Source: Strobilurus pachycystidiatus
Taxonomy: Eukaryota > Basidiomycota > Agaricomycetes > Agaricales > Physalacriaceae
Length of the DNA: 64,000 bases
Direction of reading: 5' to 3'
NCBI GenBank assembly: GCA_019915135.1
Contig: JAHLMK010000001.1
Location: 1,488,001-1,552,000 of the forward strand
Below, piece by piece: positions 43,182 through 54,145 of this stretch. Made by a program: the position numbers and the translations under genes. The notes beneath the pieces were generated by a model that was not told the DNA's origin, searched no databases, and saw only the letters and a list, made by a program, of their open reading frames with translations. The number at the start of each line of letters is the position of its first letter. Positions within the stretch are counted from its first letter, which is position 1.

Positions 43182-44298
43182 TTACGCAAAGACCTTGGAA
43201 ACAGCCAGCTCATCTTCATCGCGCTTCCGTTGTTCCTTCCGACGCGACTCCTCCTGCTCAGCATCTTTGCGAACGTTGTACTTCTTAGCATGTTCCTTCC
43301 TGATTGACGAACGGATAGCGGCCGGGGAAACGAATTCTGAAGGGTAATGACGTTAAACACCGTCTACTCTTGGTAAACTGAGAACCTCACCTGGATTCGA
43401 ATACACGGTGGCACCATTGAAGGCACCTTCGAATATTTTGATTGGTGTCAACACAAACCGAGGCCCAATCTCGACCAGCGTGGTCTGTGGAGGTCCGTTG
43501 GGTTGTAAGGGATCCTTTTCCAGGATCTGCAAAATAAGACGTCAACAGCTGTGCTGGGCGGACGATGGCGCTTCGAGAGAACAGACCTGGAAGTTACGGA
43601 ACCATATCTTGTTATCCACGATGGAGAACGTAAGAATGTGGTCGATGAATGGTTTAGCACGTCGGGCCGTTGAAGGGACGCCGAATATCTGCGATGCTGG
43701 TAAGTACATGACCGCGAGCGACACCTGCAGACTTACATGCGTGAACACCTCCTTCGTCAATTTCCCCCATTCGGTGTCTTCGAACGACTTATCGAAACTG
43801 AGGAGACCGCGGCTACCCTTCAAGCAATTTCCCGTCATCTTCAGTTCGTCCATCGTATGGATGTTCTGAACATGCATCTTTATTGACGGTCCATTTGGCG
43901 TTTTAGCTGCCCACATGTACAAGTCCTCGTGTCGTCGTGCCTCAAAGTACAATGCATTGTTGCAGTTGTTCAAGTCGGCCAACTCCGGTAGCAAATGAAG
44001 CTGAGATTTTGAATCGAGTTTCGAGTCTACATTGGAGGGTAAATGTCATTACTCTGAAGACATATGAGTACAAACCCTTTTTGACATGAGGTAGCAGCGC
44101 CTCAATATCGCTCATGAGGTGTCTCATCCGGTGGGTGACACCGCGCGAAGAAAGCAGAAGCACTCTCTGCTTGTTTTTCTTCACTTTCGGCGCGATTCCG
44201 GCGATTTCGTCGTCGACATCCATATCGTCGGCCTTGCGCTTTCCTTTTGGGTCGGCCTTCGCAGCATTTTTCTTTTGGGCTTTGAGTATGGAAGCCAT
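43182..44298 (-). CDS. BRX1: Ribosome biogenesis protein BRX1 (Brix domain)
   Basis: Nucleolar factor for assembly of the large ribosomal subunit. The ATG at 44298 (MASILKAQKKNAAKADPKGK) opens a basic, Lys-rich start and then the Brix core: QRVLLLSSRGVTHRMRHLMS with DIEALLPHVKKDSKLD across an intron. Further conserved blocks are NNCNNALYFEARRHEDLYMW, MTGNCLKGSRGLLSFDKSFE, GVPSTARRAKPFIDHILTFS, IWFRNFQILEKDP and LVEIGPRFVLTPIKIFEGAF. The end is strongly basic (SIRKEHAKKYNVRK...). Five exons or so. An upstream in-frame ATG (44388) is less likely. The identification is secure. Confidence 0.95.
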
Positions 44299-44474
44299 GG
44301 ATACGCGGGCAGAAGTGTAGGAGATCAAGAACAGTGCGATCAAATTTTCAGATCGACTGACATAATCATCGGACTTCGGCCCTTGCATCCGTCATAAGCA
44401 TACGACCTGCATACGACTTGAAAGAGCTTGGAAGAGACAATAATGAATGTAAGTAAATGATATAGTCCAAGTTT

Positions 44475-47400
44475 CTACAAGGAAACAGGTCCGTTGATCC
44501 ACCGTTCATAGTTAAAAGTGACTGGTAGGGGTTCCTTTCTACCATAGCCTTCATAGTACTCTGGTTTCCCATGTTCAACGTAGACAGCAAAATCCCTCTC
44601 CTTCGTCTCATCTGTCTCATAGTCTGCAGATCCATCACCGCTGGCTAACCTCACGGCCAAAGCGTACACCTCCAAATCCTTTCGGTCCGCTTTATCCATG
44701 GGTATTCTGTACTGGTCAATGTATCTGGAGGCGTAAAATGACTGTAAGGTGCTGTTCGCTTGGATGTATATACGGGCCTACCCTTGATACTCAGCGACCT
44801 CCGTCTCTGACACGTAAGGCTCCAGCATTTGCTTTGAAATTGCCTCGGTCGAGTGTTTGTCGCGTTCTGACATCTCAGGCTCGAACGTCGACGCTTTCCG
44901 GGTCTCAGCCTTCGGCGCAGTTTTACCTGGCTTCTTCGCGCCTGGAGTTTGCGTGTGCTGCGATCCGATCCATTTTCGCATCCCGGAAACCACACTGTAG
45001 TCAACGGATAGTCGGTCGTCGACAACATCAAGAGAAGGAAGAGACTCTACCTTGAGGTCCGATGTCGCGAACTAGTCTCGAATGGACTATGATTGATGTC
45101 CTTAGCAGTTTTGCTGTTTCGAAAGTGCTCAGAATAATGGACATGCATTCGAACCGAACATACCCAGGTAACTTGAGTGTGCTATTCATCGAGTATGCAA
45201 AGTGCTTTCCTAGGCTTGTGAACAGCAGCGGTCGATAATATTCGATCCAGAAGTCGCCTTTAGTCGTCACAAACTCGCGCAAGCGACCATTACAGTCTGG
45301 GATCACATATGGCGGTTCCAAGTACTCCGGATTGAACCACTGCTGGTAACCCCCACGCACCGGTCGGTCACGATGCACATCGTTCTGTATCCCAAGAAAG
45401 AGGTTGATGGCAGTCTGCTTGTCGGCATCTGAGAGACCGATTGATTGGCAATCCGGCAAGATTCGTATATGCATTACCTAGCAGTGAATTCGCGTAGAAC
45501 CTTCTGATATTCTCGATGATATCTCTTGAATGGCTGTTCCAATGTGGCATCCTACGATAGGTCTCTACGCGATTGACCAGTGCACTTCCGGTGTACTGCA
45601 AGGCGATAGCTAAGAAGTCGCATGAGAAAAGGGAAGCAGAATCTGACAAAACTCACTGTCTCCGTGATCATGGTACATCTCAGTCAGCATGTTCACAGCA
45701 TCGGAATCAAACGCGAGATTAGGACTGTCCACCACCCCGAGGGCGTACAATTGATGCCCCAGTGCGCGTTTCCCGAATACGAATTGTGCGGCATTTGTTC
45801 GATCAAGACAGTCAACACAGTTCGTACGGCAGACGCCGTTCTGCAACAAGATGTTATTGCGCCACCTGCAAGAAAATCTCAACGTCTCCCGCAGTGGTCG
45901 ACCGTGGAAAAGAAACTTACTCAGAGTTGGGACTTGACAGGTAATGGGAGTAGGGTTCTGGCCCAGAGTGGAAAAACCCAGTCTCTTGAATCGACTCTTC
46001 CGCGATGTCCTCTAGGTAGCTGATGACGTCTTGCGTTTTTCTACATAAGGTGAGCTAAAACCGATCAGGACAATGAGCACAAACTCTTTGTATGCGCGAC
46101 TCATGTCCCAAGCTCTGTACATCATCTTTTTGCCTTTCGGTAGAAACTGGTTCAGGTAGTCGACACAAAGCGTGAATTCGTCCAGCAGTTTGCTTTCTCG
46201 CTTGACAGGTTCTCGCTTCTTGATCAAGTTGAGTATCATGATTGGCGTGCCATAACGCCTAAACAAGTCGTCGAAGTGTTTGGAAGCAGCCGTGAAGAAT
46301 GGATCCACGACGTTGACTGTGCCAATTTAGCTCTCAGTGTGTTCGCTAGGGTAGTAAATTCTCGTACTTTCGATAGGTGGTTTGGGACTCATGCTGTTGG
46401 GGTCCTGTGTCCAGTATATGGGTATGCTTCCTCGATATTGTACATAACTGGTATAGTTAGGGCTCGGTCGGCGGGGTGAAGGAAAGTAGAATGGCGTTGT
46501 GAGCGCTTCTGAGACGATCTGCTCCGTCTCGACTTCATTCGCAACGTTTCCTTCATCGTTGACACCTCGTTTGAGGTAGCGCGCTCCTGCGAAGTGGCGA
46601 GAACGTCGCGCTATTAGAGTGACAAACACAACGCGTCCAAGAACGGTAAGCTCTATTCGTGCGTCAATGATAAGCCGGCGGCGGCGGGGATGAATGCAGA
46701 CGCACTGGCTTGATCAACATGTCCGTGCATGAGTGGGAGTAGCCAGTGTGAACTGGCAGGACGTTCCAAAGGTGTTGATATCATATTATAATTCCAGGCG
46801 TAACGGTCGTTAAAGGCATAGGGTCCATCGTGCACTGAGCGATTTGCTCCTGTAAGGTTATGCTGCAGGGATGAAGTCAAATCATATGTGTAACTGGAAA
46901 CACATCAACGCCACTTGACGGTAGACTGAACCAAGTATTCGCACCTAAAGTAAAAATTCTTGGACATGTCGACTTGCTTGAATATGTTCAGCAAGCGCTG
47001 TTCTTCGGCAGGTTTATCTATCTTCGGATTGAAGCAGACTGGGACGAGTTCCGCGTGTTCGCAGTGATAAAGATAATGTCCGCCGAGGAGCGCCACAACC
47101 GAACGTTTCGTGACGAGAATCATGTACCAGCCTGCAGTGAAGCGTACAAATCCTGGACTCGCTCTCAGGTGGGTTTGTTGTGGCGGCACCAATTTGCGAC
47201 GTACCAACGATCCCAAAGAAGACTTTCGCCTTGCCCAGGCCTCCTGAACTCTTATTGCCATCCTCCAGCATTTTCAGCATGGCGCTCATCTGCTTGCCGC
47301 TATATTCCGTCTCGTCCTCCACAACATTGAGCTCCTCATTGGCGGTCCTGTCTATCTTTATGATGCGATGACGCGAGTCGGCTGTGTTGGATGCGATGAT

Positions 47401-47484
47401 AAAGAAACGCAGTCGGTTCTCGTACAAGATGAATTTATTGAATGCCTGGCGCGAAGGCGGGGTGGCGGGTGGTTTTAGCGACAT
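44475..47484 (-). CDS. FIG4: Phosphoinositide 5-phosphatase FIG4 (Sac domain)
   Basis: SAC-type phosphatase that, with its PIKfyve/Fab1 partner, controls PI(3,5)P2 on vacuolar and endosomal membranes. The ATG at 47484 ([20 protein letters not shown]) is followed by [20 protein letters not shown], then [20 protein letters not shown]. The catalytic CX5R sequence [13 protein letters not shown] is intact at about 45819-45799. Other family blocks: [51 protein letters not shown] and SKDIINFLF-like [11 protein letters not shown] with [20 protein letters not shown]. The C-terminal third (about 44475-45030) is lower in conservation and ends WINGPVSL. Many introns, about ten. No damaging change noticed. 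It faces SDE2 across a 127-bp divergent promoter. Confidence 0.93.
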
Positions 47485-47611
47485 GCTGTAGATGCAAAGG
47501 CGTAGTGCTGAGAGCTGAATAAGAGAATGTTCATCGGGCCAGCATGAACAGTGAGTCCAAAAGGCGTCGATCGAGTGTTACGTCAGAGACCTTTCTCTCA
47601 CCTTGACCATC
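47485..47611. promoter_or_regulatory. Divergent promoter FIG4 / SDE2
   Basis: The two start codons are 127 bases apart, so FIG4 and SDE2 probably share a bidirectional promoter. No TATA box is seen. Confidence 0.6.
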
Positions 47612-48465
47612 ATGACCACCAGCATCTTAGTGTCGGCTTTTGCGCCGTTCCCCACTCTTTCGCTGTCGGTGCCATCGTCGACGCCCGTCTCGTCTATTCT
47701 GCCTCTGCTTGAGGAGCGCTACGACACCCTCCCCATCTCTGCCCTGCGCTTGACCACCCATTCAGGCGTAGTTCCCGACTATGATGCTCCCATCTCAGCT
47801 TTGGACCCGACTGAGTCACACCTTCTGTCGCTACGACTGACACCCCGTCTTCTCGGTGGAAAGGGTGGCTTCGGGTCCCAGCTGCGTGCCGCCGGGGGTC
47901 GCATGAGCAGCCAGAAGACGAGCAACAACAACTCTTGCCGTGATCTCAGTGGACGGAGATTGAGCACCATAAAGGAGGCCAAGAAGTATGTGACCATCTC
48001 TCCATCCTGCTCTTCGACTGATTACATATCTAGGCTGGCTGAATATCTCGAATCAGAACCGGAACGAGTCGCCGCCAAGGCTGAGGCCCAGAAAGCCAAA
48101 CTGGAGGCACTGGAACGTAAACTTGGCATAGACCCCAAGTCTGGCGCCAACACACCAGGCGAACCTGCTCCCGTCGCCGGCAAGAAGCATCGCTTTGAGG
48201 ATACAGAGTATCTCGAGCAAAGCAAGGAGCTCGTGGATGGCGTGAAGAATGCTGTGTCCGCAGGTATGTTCTGATTTTGAAATCAGCACCAGTGACTCAC
48301 GGACCATTAGCCTTGTTGAAGAAGAGAAAGAAGGCGAAGCTTTCGCATGACAAACCGAGCGCAACGGGCTCAACGTCAAAAACGGAGACCAAGTCAGCTG
48401 CCCCCAAGTCTGTGTCTGTTGCTCCTGTAGAATCTCCTGTTGCCGTCGAAGCCATTGGCGCATAG
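47612..48465 (+). CDS. sde2: SDE2-type ubiquitin-fold splicing and genome-stability factor
   Basis: SDE2 proteins are made with an N-terminal ubiquitin fold that is cut at GGKGG to release an active C-terminal part used in pre-mRNA splicing and chromatin stability. The ATG at 47612 (MTTSILVSAFAPFPTLSLSV) starts the ubiquitin-like fold; the processing site LLGGKGGFGSQ lies at residues 82-86, near 47855. It is followed by the family block GSQLRAAGGRMSSQKTSNNN then CRDLSGRRLSTIKEAKKLAE. The intron near 47987-48035 (GTATGT...TCTAG) splits this block and the second lies near 48265-48310. The C-terminus is Lys- and Ala-rich (LLKKRKKAKLS). A second ATG four codons upstream is absent; the frame upstream starts at TTG. 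Confidence 0.92.
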
Positions 48466-48662
48466 TCGCTCATCATTGGATTGTATTGTAGCTCTATATG
48501 TACGGTTATCGAATACACTGGTTGTGCTATTGTCGTCGGGCACGATTACTTGAGGAGAATTTTTTGTGGGACCCGTCAATTGGACATTCTTGAAGTTCAG
48601 GAAAAGCTTTCAAAATGAGTTGATTCGGACTTGTGGCGAATCAGAACAGGATAACGAGACCG

Positions 48663-48910
48663 CTGTTGTCCACGAAGGGGCACTGGTAGAGGGAGGTGCC
48701 GAACGTCTTCACTCATGTATGGAGATGTTCATCATAGATTCTGCGATTTCCTTGAAACAGTGCTGTGTCCTCAAATGACGGCGATAACGTCTGCTTTGTA
48801 TTGATTTCCCTCGTACCTCCCACACATTTCTTTTAGGTGGAATTCCTCCTGCCACTGGACGACGACATGAGGCCCACTGAATGTGAGTACAGCCAAGACG
48901 ACTTGAGGGA
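48663..48910. repeat. Dispersed 250-bp repeat, copy A
   Basis: This stretch begins CTGTTGTCCACGAAGGGGCA and is clearly similar, with small indels, to 53887-54145 in the same orientation. Shared landmarks include TTCATCATAGATTCT versus TACATCATAGATTCT, GAACAGTGCTGT, CCTCGTACCTCCCAC and GACGACATGAG, then GAATGTGAGTA. On the minus strand both copies keep an open frame (EVRGxSIQSRxYRxHxRxQHC), although copy A is not joined to a gene. Confidence 0.75.
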
Positions 48911-50964
48911 TTTGATTCGAGGATCTGTCCCGGGGTTGAAAGTCTCTGCCGGTCGTGCCCTCCATGCGGGATGAAGGACTCTACTCCGTCGCCCTCTCCA
49001 CTTATCTTGAGAGTGCCCTTCAAGTGGCGCATGTCAGAATACGACAGCTCAACAGACGCATTGCTTGATCTGAGGAGGATGAATATACAAAGCCACTGAT
49101 AGACGTCTATAGCACATGTCGCGCAGGAGGGGCCAAGTATGTGGGGCAACTTGATTCGGCACGGCAAGAGGTAAAGTGTTGAATGTCGAGCAGCGGGACG
49201 CATGAGGGCCGTGATATCACGGAAGAGGAGGTGGCGGTGGATGGGTCAACACGATTGTCGGATGAGAAACGCCTTTGACGTGTGGCATCCTATTACCCAG
49301 TCACAGGCTCGCAGGGCAAATCGTCAAGCTGATGGACCAAACCGACGGGGGAGTGTATAAGTCAAGAGAATAAAGAGTTTCAAGGTCTTCAGCTTGGGGA
49401 AGGTGGCGATGGACAGGACTCAAGGAGCGAGATCTCTCCTGCTACGATTGTACGCTGACTGAGGGTGACGCAGCAAAGACTGGCACTCGATGTGTGGTAT
49501 TGTCTCGCGTTCACGGCTAGTCCACAGACCCTTCAGAAGGGCACGGAGGATCTTCTGTATTTGTGCAGATGTAGTATTCAGCGAGTGTAGTTCGAGTGCT
49601 GAGAGAGCCACAATAGGAGGCAATTGGGTGATGCCGCGGCACATCAGTCTGCGAACGCCGAAGACGGGGATCGTGCGCGATCGTGTTGAAAGACGGAGGC
49701 TGGGAGGCGGATCCGGAATAGGGGCAGGAGGGATGATGCCCGGGTCGTACAGATCGAACTCGAGAACAGGCACGGGCGGTTTCGTGAATAGCGGTACCGA
49801 ATTCCTTCTAACGTAGCGTAGGGAAGCGACCAGCACCGTAAAGAGAACTTGCGTAACCTATGGGAATGTGTGATCACCGTTCGGATGGCGATAGACGAAG
49901 TCCAGGTTCAAAGTGAGAAGGGCTTGCACGGAGGATGATAGAGAGGTCAAGGGCGCAGGCCGCGCGCAGGCCTTGAAACGCCCGAGCCTACTGGCAGGTC
50001 AACTTCGCGGAGTCGACATCAGTGACTACTGTAGCCAGAGCTCGGGCGCTGATAGAGATTCATTCCTGCATACCGACCACAGCTTCGGAAGCGTGTAGGT
50101 ATCGCGCAGAAATCGAAGGATCCTGACGAGAGGTTGACTTGGCAAGGTTTGAATCGTCGTCATCGCCGGAAAGTCTGGCATGCTGAATGGTATGTAACGC
50201 ATAATGACCTGCGGGCGGAGATCAGAAGGCGTACGTTCTTACAGCTCAAATGTTGTTGAGGTAGAGGGCGGTCTTGCGAAAGCTTCCAAACTGGATGTAG
50301 CCTAAGCCATATACGGATTGAGAGAAGACCTGGCACGTAGTAAGTTAAGTTGCCATTGGTAGTATACTAACTAGTACGTAAGTAATATTTTGAACTCCGA
50401 CGTTTTCTTTGCCACCGAGCGGCCATGTTTGAGAGGCTTGTGTTCTGACCACTGATTCTGACTACGACCGTGCACAAACGATTCGTTTCGACCTCACGTT
50501 CTGTCACTGATCACGTAGTCATCGCCAGGAAGGCGAGCAGGTCTGCCGGGTATGTATACAGAATCACCTCCTGATGCTTTTGCGACGTTCGGACTGCCGC
50601 GATCATCAGGAACTTCCCATGCAATTGCCTGTGGTATTACGGGACACGACACGCTGTCATGCTTTTCTACATAACCCTTTGTTCAAACTGATCTAATTAA
50701 TTCATTTACCGTGTAGAGTTGGGTAACTTGGGTTCGAGCGTGTCCTGACGCGTCATTGACCGGTTCGATCCCTTCTAGAATGAAGAACTTGTTTACATCT
50801 TGCTAAAACCCCATACATAGGAGCGAGGTTCGGGACAGTTGAAGCTTCTGGTCAATCTCTACGAGGCACGAAAATGTCTCATTGAGCGCCCGATTGACGC
50901 CGTTTTGAGAAGAATGCCTTTCGAGCCTACTCTGCTCACGTCAAGTTGTGCCTCACCTCGGAGG

Positions 50965-50971
50965 TATAAAA
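50965..50971 (+). promoter_or_regulatory. TATA box of the laccase gene
   Basis: TATAAAA lies 46 bases upstream of the laccase ATG, within GGAGGTATAAAAGTCG. This is the clearest TATA box in the window and fits an inducible secreted enzyme. Confidence 0.7.
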
Positions 50972-51010
50972 GTCGATAATGAAGACTTTCGCTTCCCAGA
51001 GCTTCTAACG

Positions 51011-53644
51011 ATGACGAATCTCCTAGCGCTACTTTCTTTTGTCGCCACTGCACTCGCGGCCGTAGGGCCTGTTGCTGACATTAACATCGTCAACAGCAAC
51101 ATTGCGCCAGATGGCTTCACCAGATCGTTCGTGCTCTTCTCGTCGCCAGTGAAAGACCCACATGACTGACCATCGAATGTAGTACTGTGCTGGCTGGAGG
51201 TACATTCCCGGGACCTCTTGTGCGCGGCACTAAGGTATATAATGCGAGTTCAACATCTCGCGTGGAACATACTGAAGCGTTGGTCTAGGGAAATACCTTT
51301 CTCTTGAACGTCCATGATCTATTGACGGACAACACAATGTTGCGGAGCACGAGTATCGTAAGACTACCCGCATCGAGGGTGACACTATCTAATCTCCATT
51401 TCTTCTAGCATTGGGTCAGTTGATGTTGTACTGGATGATGGCCGTCCTGCTCACCGCAATCCAGCATGGGTTCTTCCAGAAAAACACTAATTGGGCTGAC
51501 GGGTAAGTAGTGAAAGCCCCGCTCCATTGATATTGTCGGAGCTCACATTCGACGTGCAGCCCAGCGTTCGTGACACAGGTAGGGGCATTCTGCTCTCAGA
51601 AGTGCTCAGGCTGACGCATGGATTGACAACACAGTGCCCGATTGCAGCTGTGGGTGATTTTGGCTATTCGTGATTGTACTCCGACTGACGGAGATTTCGC
51701 CCCAAGAACCACTCTTTCTTGTACCAATTCAATGTACCAGACCAAGCAGGTAATGTGGACGTACATGTATACATCTCCCTGGGTACTGATTTCAATGCTA
51801 GGTACCTTCTGGTACCACTCACATTTGTGTAGGCGTTCCGTTGCACCCATGTCAATGTCCCCTTAACTTCACTGTAGCTACGCAATATTGCGACGGGCTC
51901 CGAGGACCATTCGTGGTCTATGATCTTCTCGATCCTCATAGACTCTTATATGATGTCGACGATGGTAAGGCGCGGCCTCCTTGACGAGTGGTCTTAAGCA
52001 CTGATCAAAATTCAGAATCGACGGTTCTCACTCTCGCTGACTGGTCAGGCATTCATTGGCCTCGAGAATAGCATCGTCTGACTCACTTGTAGGTACCATA
52101 CCCCCGCCTCACAAGCTGGTCCTATTCCTATCTTTGATTCCACTCTCTTCAACGGTGAGTGAATTCATAGATGTCCCATGCTTGTCGATTGACCGTTTGA
52201 TCTTACAGGCAAAGGTCGTTATAATGGTGGCGTATGTTCTAGGTTGCTACACTTGCCTGTGTCATTTGCTGACACATCGTTGCAGCCCGCTTCTAATCTC
52301 TTCACATTGAGTGTCGTCAAAGGCCTACGCTACCGCATCCGTCTTGTATCCATCTCATGCGATCCAAACTGGGTAATCGTCCAATAGCCATTCCCGATAG
52401 TAGTTCACTAACTTGGAAATCTAGGTGTTTTCGATTGACGGCCATAACCTCACTGTCATCGAAGCCGATGGTGTCAATACGCGACCTCTGGTTGTCGACT
52501 CCCTGCAAATCTTTGCTGGCCAGCGCTACTCCTTGATACTTCACGCCAATCAACCCATTGGTAATTACTGGATTCGAGCGAACCCTAACTTCGGAACAAC
52601 TGGCTTTGCCAACGGCATCAACTCTGCTATTCTCCGTTACGCCCTCGCGCCGAATGCTGATCCGACGTCCGTGCAGTCGGCCAGCGTTATACCTCTCTTG
52701 GAGACCAACCTCCATCCACTCACAAACCCGGGTGCGCCGGGACTTCATCAGCAAGGCGGCGCCGATGTACAGATAACCCTCAATCTTGCCTTCGACTTCT
52801 CAACCTTCCATTTCACTGTTAACGGGGCCACCTTCGTCCCTCCTACCGCCCCGGTTCTTCTGCAGATCTTAAGTGGCGCATCGTCTGCCACTGACTTGTT
52901 GCCATCGGGTAGTGTTTACGTGCTGCCCCCGAACAAGGTCATTGAGTTGATTATACCTGCTCTCGCAATTGGAGGACCTGTGAGTCTCTCGGCTTCACAT
53001 ACTCAATGATCTCAATCTCACTCTGCGTTTAGCATCCTTTCCATCTTCACGGAGTACGTGAACGAAACACGCTGCCCGAACACCGCTCATTGTTCTCAGC
53101 ACACATTTGACGTTGTACGAAGTGCTGGGAGTACAATTTATAATTACGATAACCCAGTACGTCATCCTTCACCCTCCCGAGGCGCTATTGTTCGCTGATG
53201 CGCCTCTGAAGGTTCGTCGGGACGTTGTGTCGACTGGCGTCCCCGGAGACGAAGTTACCATCCGCTTCAAAACCGACAACGCCGGCCCTTGGTGCGTTTC
53301 GCTCCTTCATACTCTTATAATTCGTGATACTGATTATTCGTAGGATTTTGCATTGTGCGCCTCGTCTCTTCTTGCTATGTGACTCGAAAGACTAATCCCC
53401 GTCTAGGTCATATTGACTGGCATCTCGAAATGTGAGTTAAAGACAGATTCTCAAGGACCAATACTCAGCATATCAATATCAGTGGTCTCGCGGTTGTGTT
53501 TGCAGAAGACGTAGGCACCATTGCCTCGGAAACCCCTACGAGTGAGTGTGGTTTTCCAGTTTGGTCTCATCTTTCTCACTAGCTTTAGCATCGTGGGACA
53601 ATTTGTGCCCGATCTACAATGGTTTGGATGCGACGCAACTGTAA
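51011..53644 (+). CDS. Laccase (secreted multicopper oxidase)
   Basis: Secreted blue copper oxidase acting on phenols with O2. The ATG at 51011 opens a signal peptide ([19 protein letters not shown]). I trace 22 exons with continuous frame. The four copper motifs are intact: HWHG (the HW pair is a separate 6-nt exon, 51409-51414), WYHSHLSTQYCDG (51809 on, split by an intron), HPFHLHGH (53033 on, split) and HCHIDWHLEIGL, rebuilt from an 11-nt exon (53344-53354) and a 25-nt exon (53407-53431). The T1 axial position is Leu (HLEIGL), the moderate-potential class. Other tiny exons: 51560-51578, 51635-51649. The stop is at 53642-53644 after [12 protein letters not shown]. Introns are about 45-60 nt; donors include GTCAGT and GTGCGC. 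Intact and probably functional. Confidence 0.93.
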
Positions 53645-53886
53645 GAAAGCCCAGCGCGCTAGACTTCGTTTGGCTTTGGTTCGAATCATTGGTATCTAAG
53701 AAGTGTCCCTCTCCGTCAGTTATCCTTCCCTTCATTTGAATGCACACCTCTTGGAATTGTTGTCTTTTGGGTATACTTGCGATGTACTTGTTCTTAATCA
53801 TATGGCTTCTGTATACTTCGTCTCCACGACAAGATCCCGACACAACGACGTGAATCGGATGTGTATTCGTGTGCTATGTGTTTTGA

Positions 53887-54145
53887 CTGTTGTCCACGAA
53901 GGGGCACTTGTGAAGCGAGGTGATGAACGTTCTCATTGTTCAATTCATATGTATATGTACATCATAGATTCTACGCTTCTCTTGGAACAGTGCTGTATTC
54001 TTACATGACTCCGATAATGTCTGCTTTGAATTGATTCTCCTCGTACCTCCCACTCATTTTCTGTTCGGTAGAATTTCCCATGCCGCTGGCCGACGACATG
54101 AGTCTCTGTGAATGTGAGTATCAGCGCTATAAGACGAGGGTCACT
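53887..54145. repeat. Dispersed 250-bp repeat, copy B
   Basis: Direct copy of the sequence at 48663-48910. It covers the 3' end of the DUF6534 gene: its minus-strand frame is the last 60 or so codons of that gene, stopping at 53945. The copies flank the laccase gene and lie 5.2 kb apart in the same orientation, which may permit recombination. Confidence 0.75.

Larger units (their letters stand above)
48466..51010. other. 2.5-kb gene-poor region, possible decayed gene on the minus strand
   Basis: No gene is clearly supported. Minus-strand open frames at 48709-49203, 49420-49836 and fragments up to about 50360 (for example VFSQSVYGLGYIQFGSF near 50270-50320 and VIMRYIPFSMPDFPAMTTIQ near 50150) could be exons of one gene, but stops and missing joins prevent a model. 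A copy of the 250-bp repeat shared with the DUF6534 gene lies at 48663-48910. The last 200 bases form the laccase promoter. Confidence 0.3.

Noticed and set aside
171..47484. Linkage of two phosphoinositide phosphatases (myotubularin and FIG4) as a functional cluster
   Set aside because: They are 42 kb apart with about 20 unrelated housekeeping genes between them; co-location is best taken as chance.
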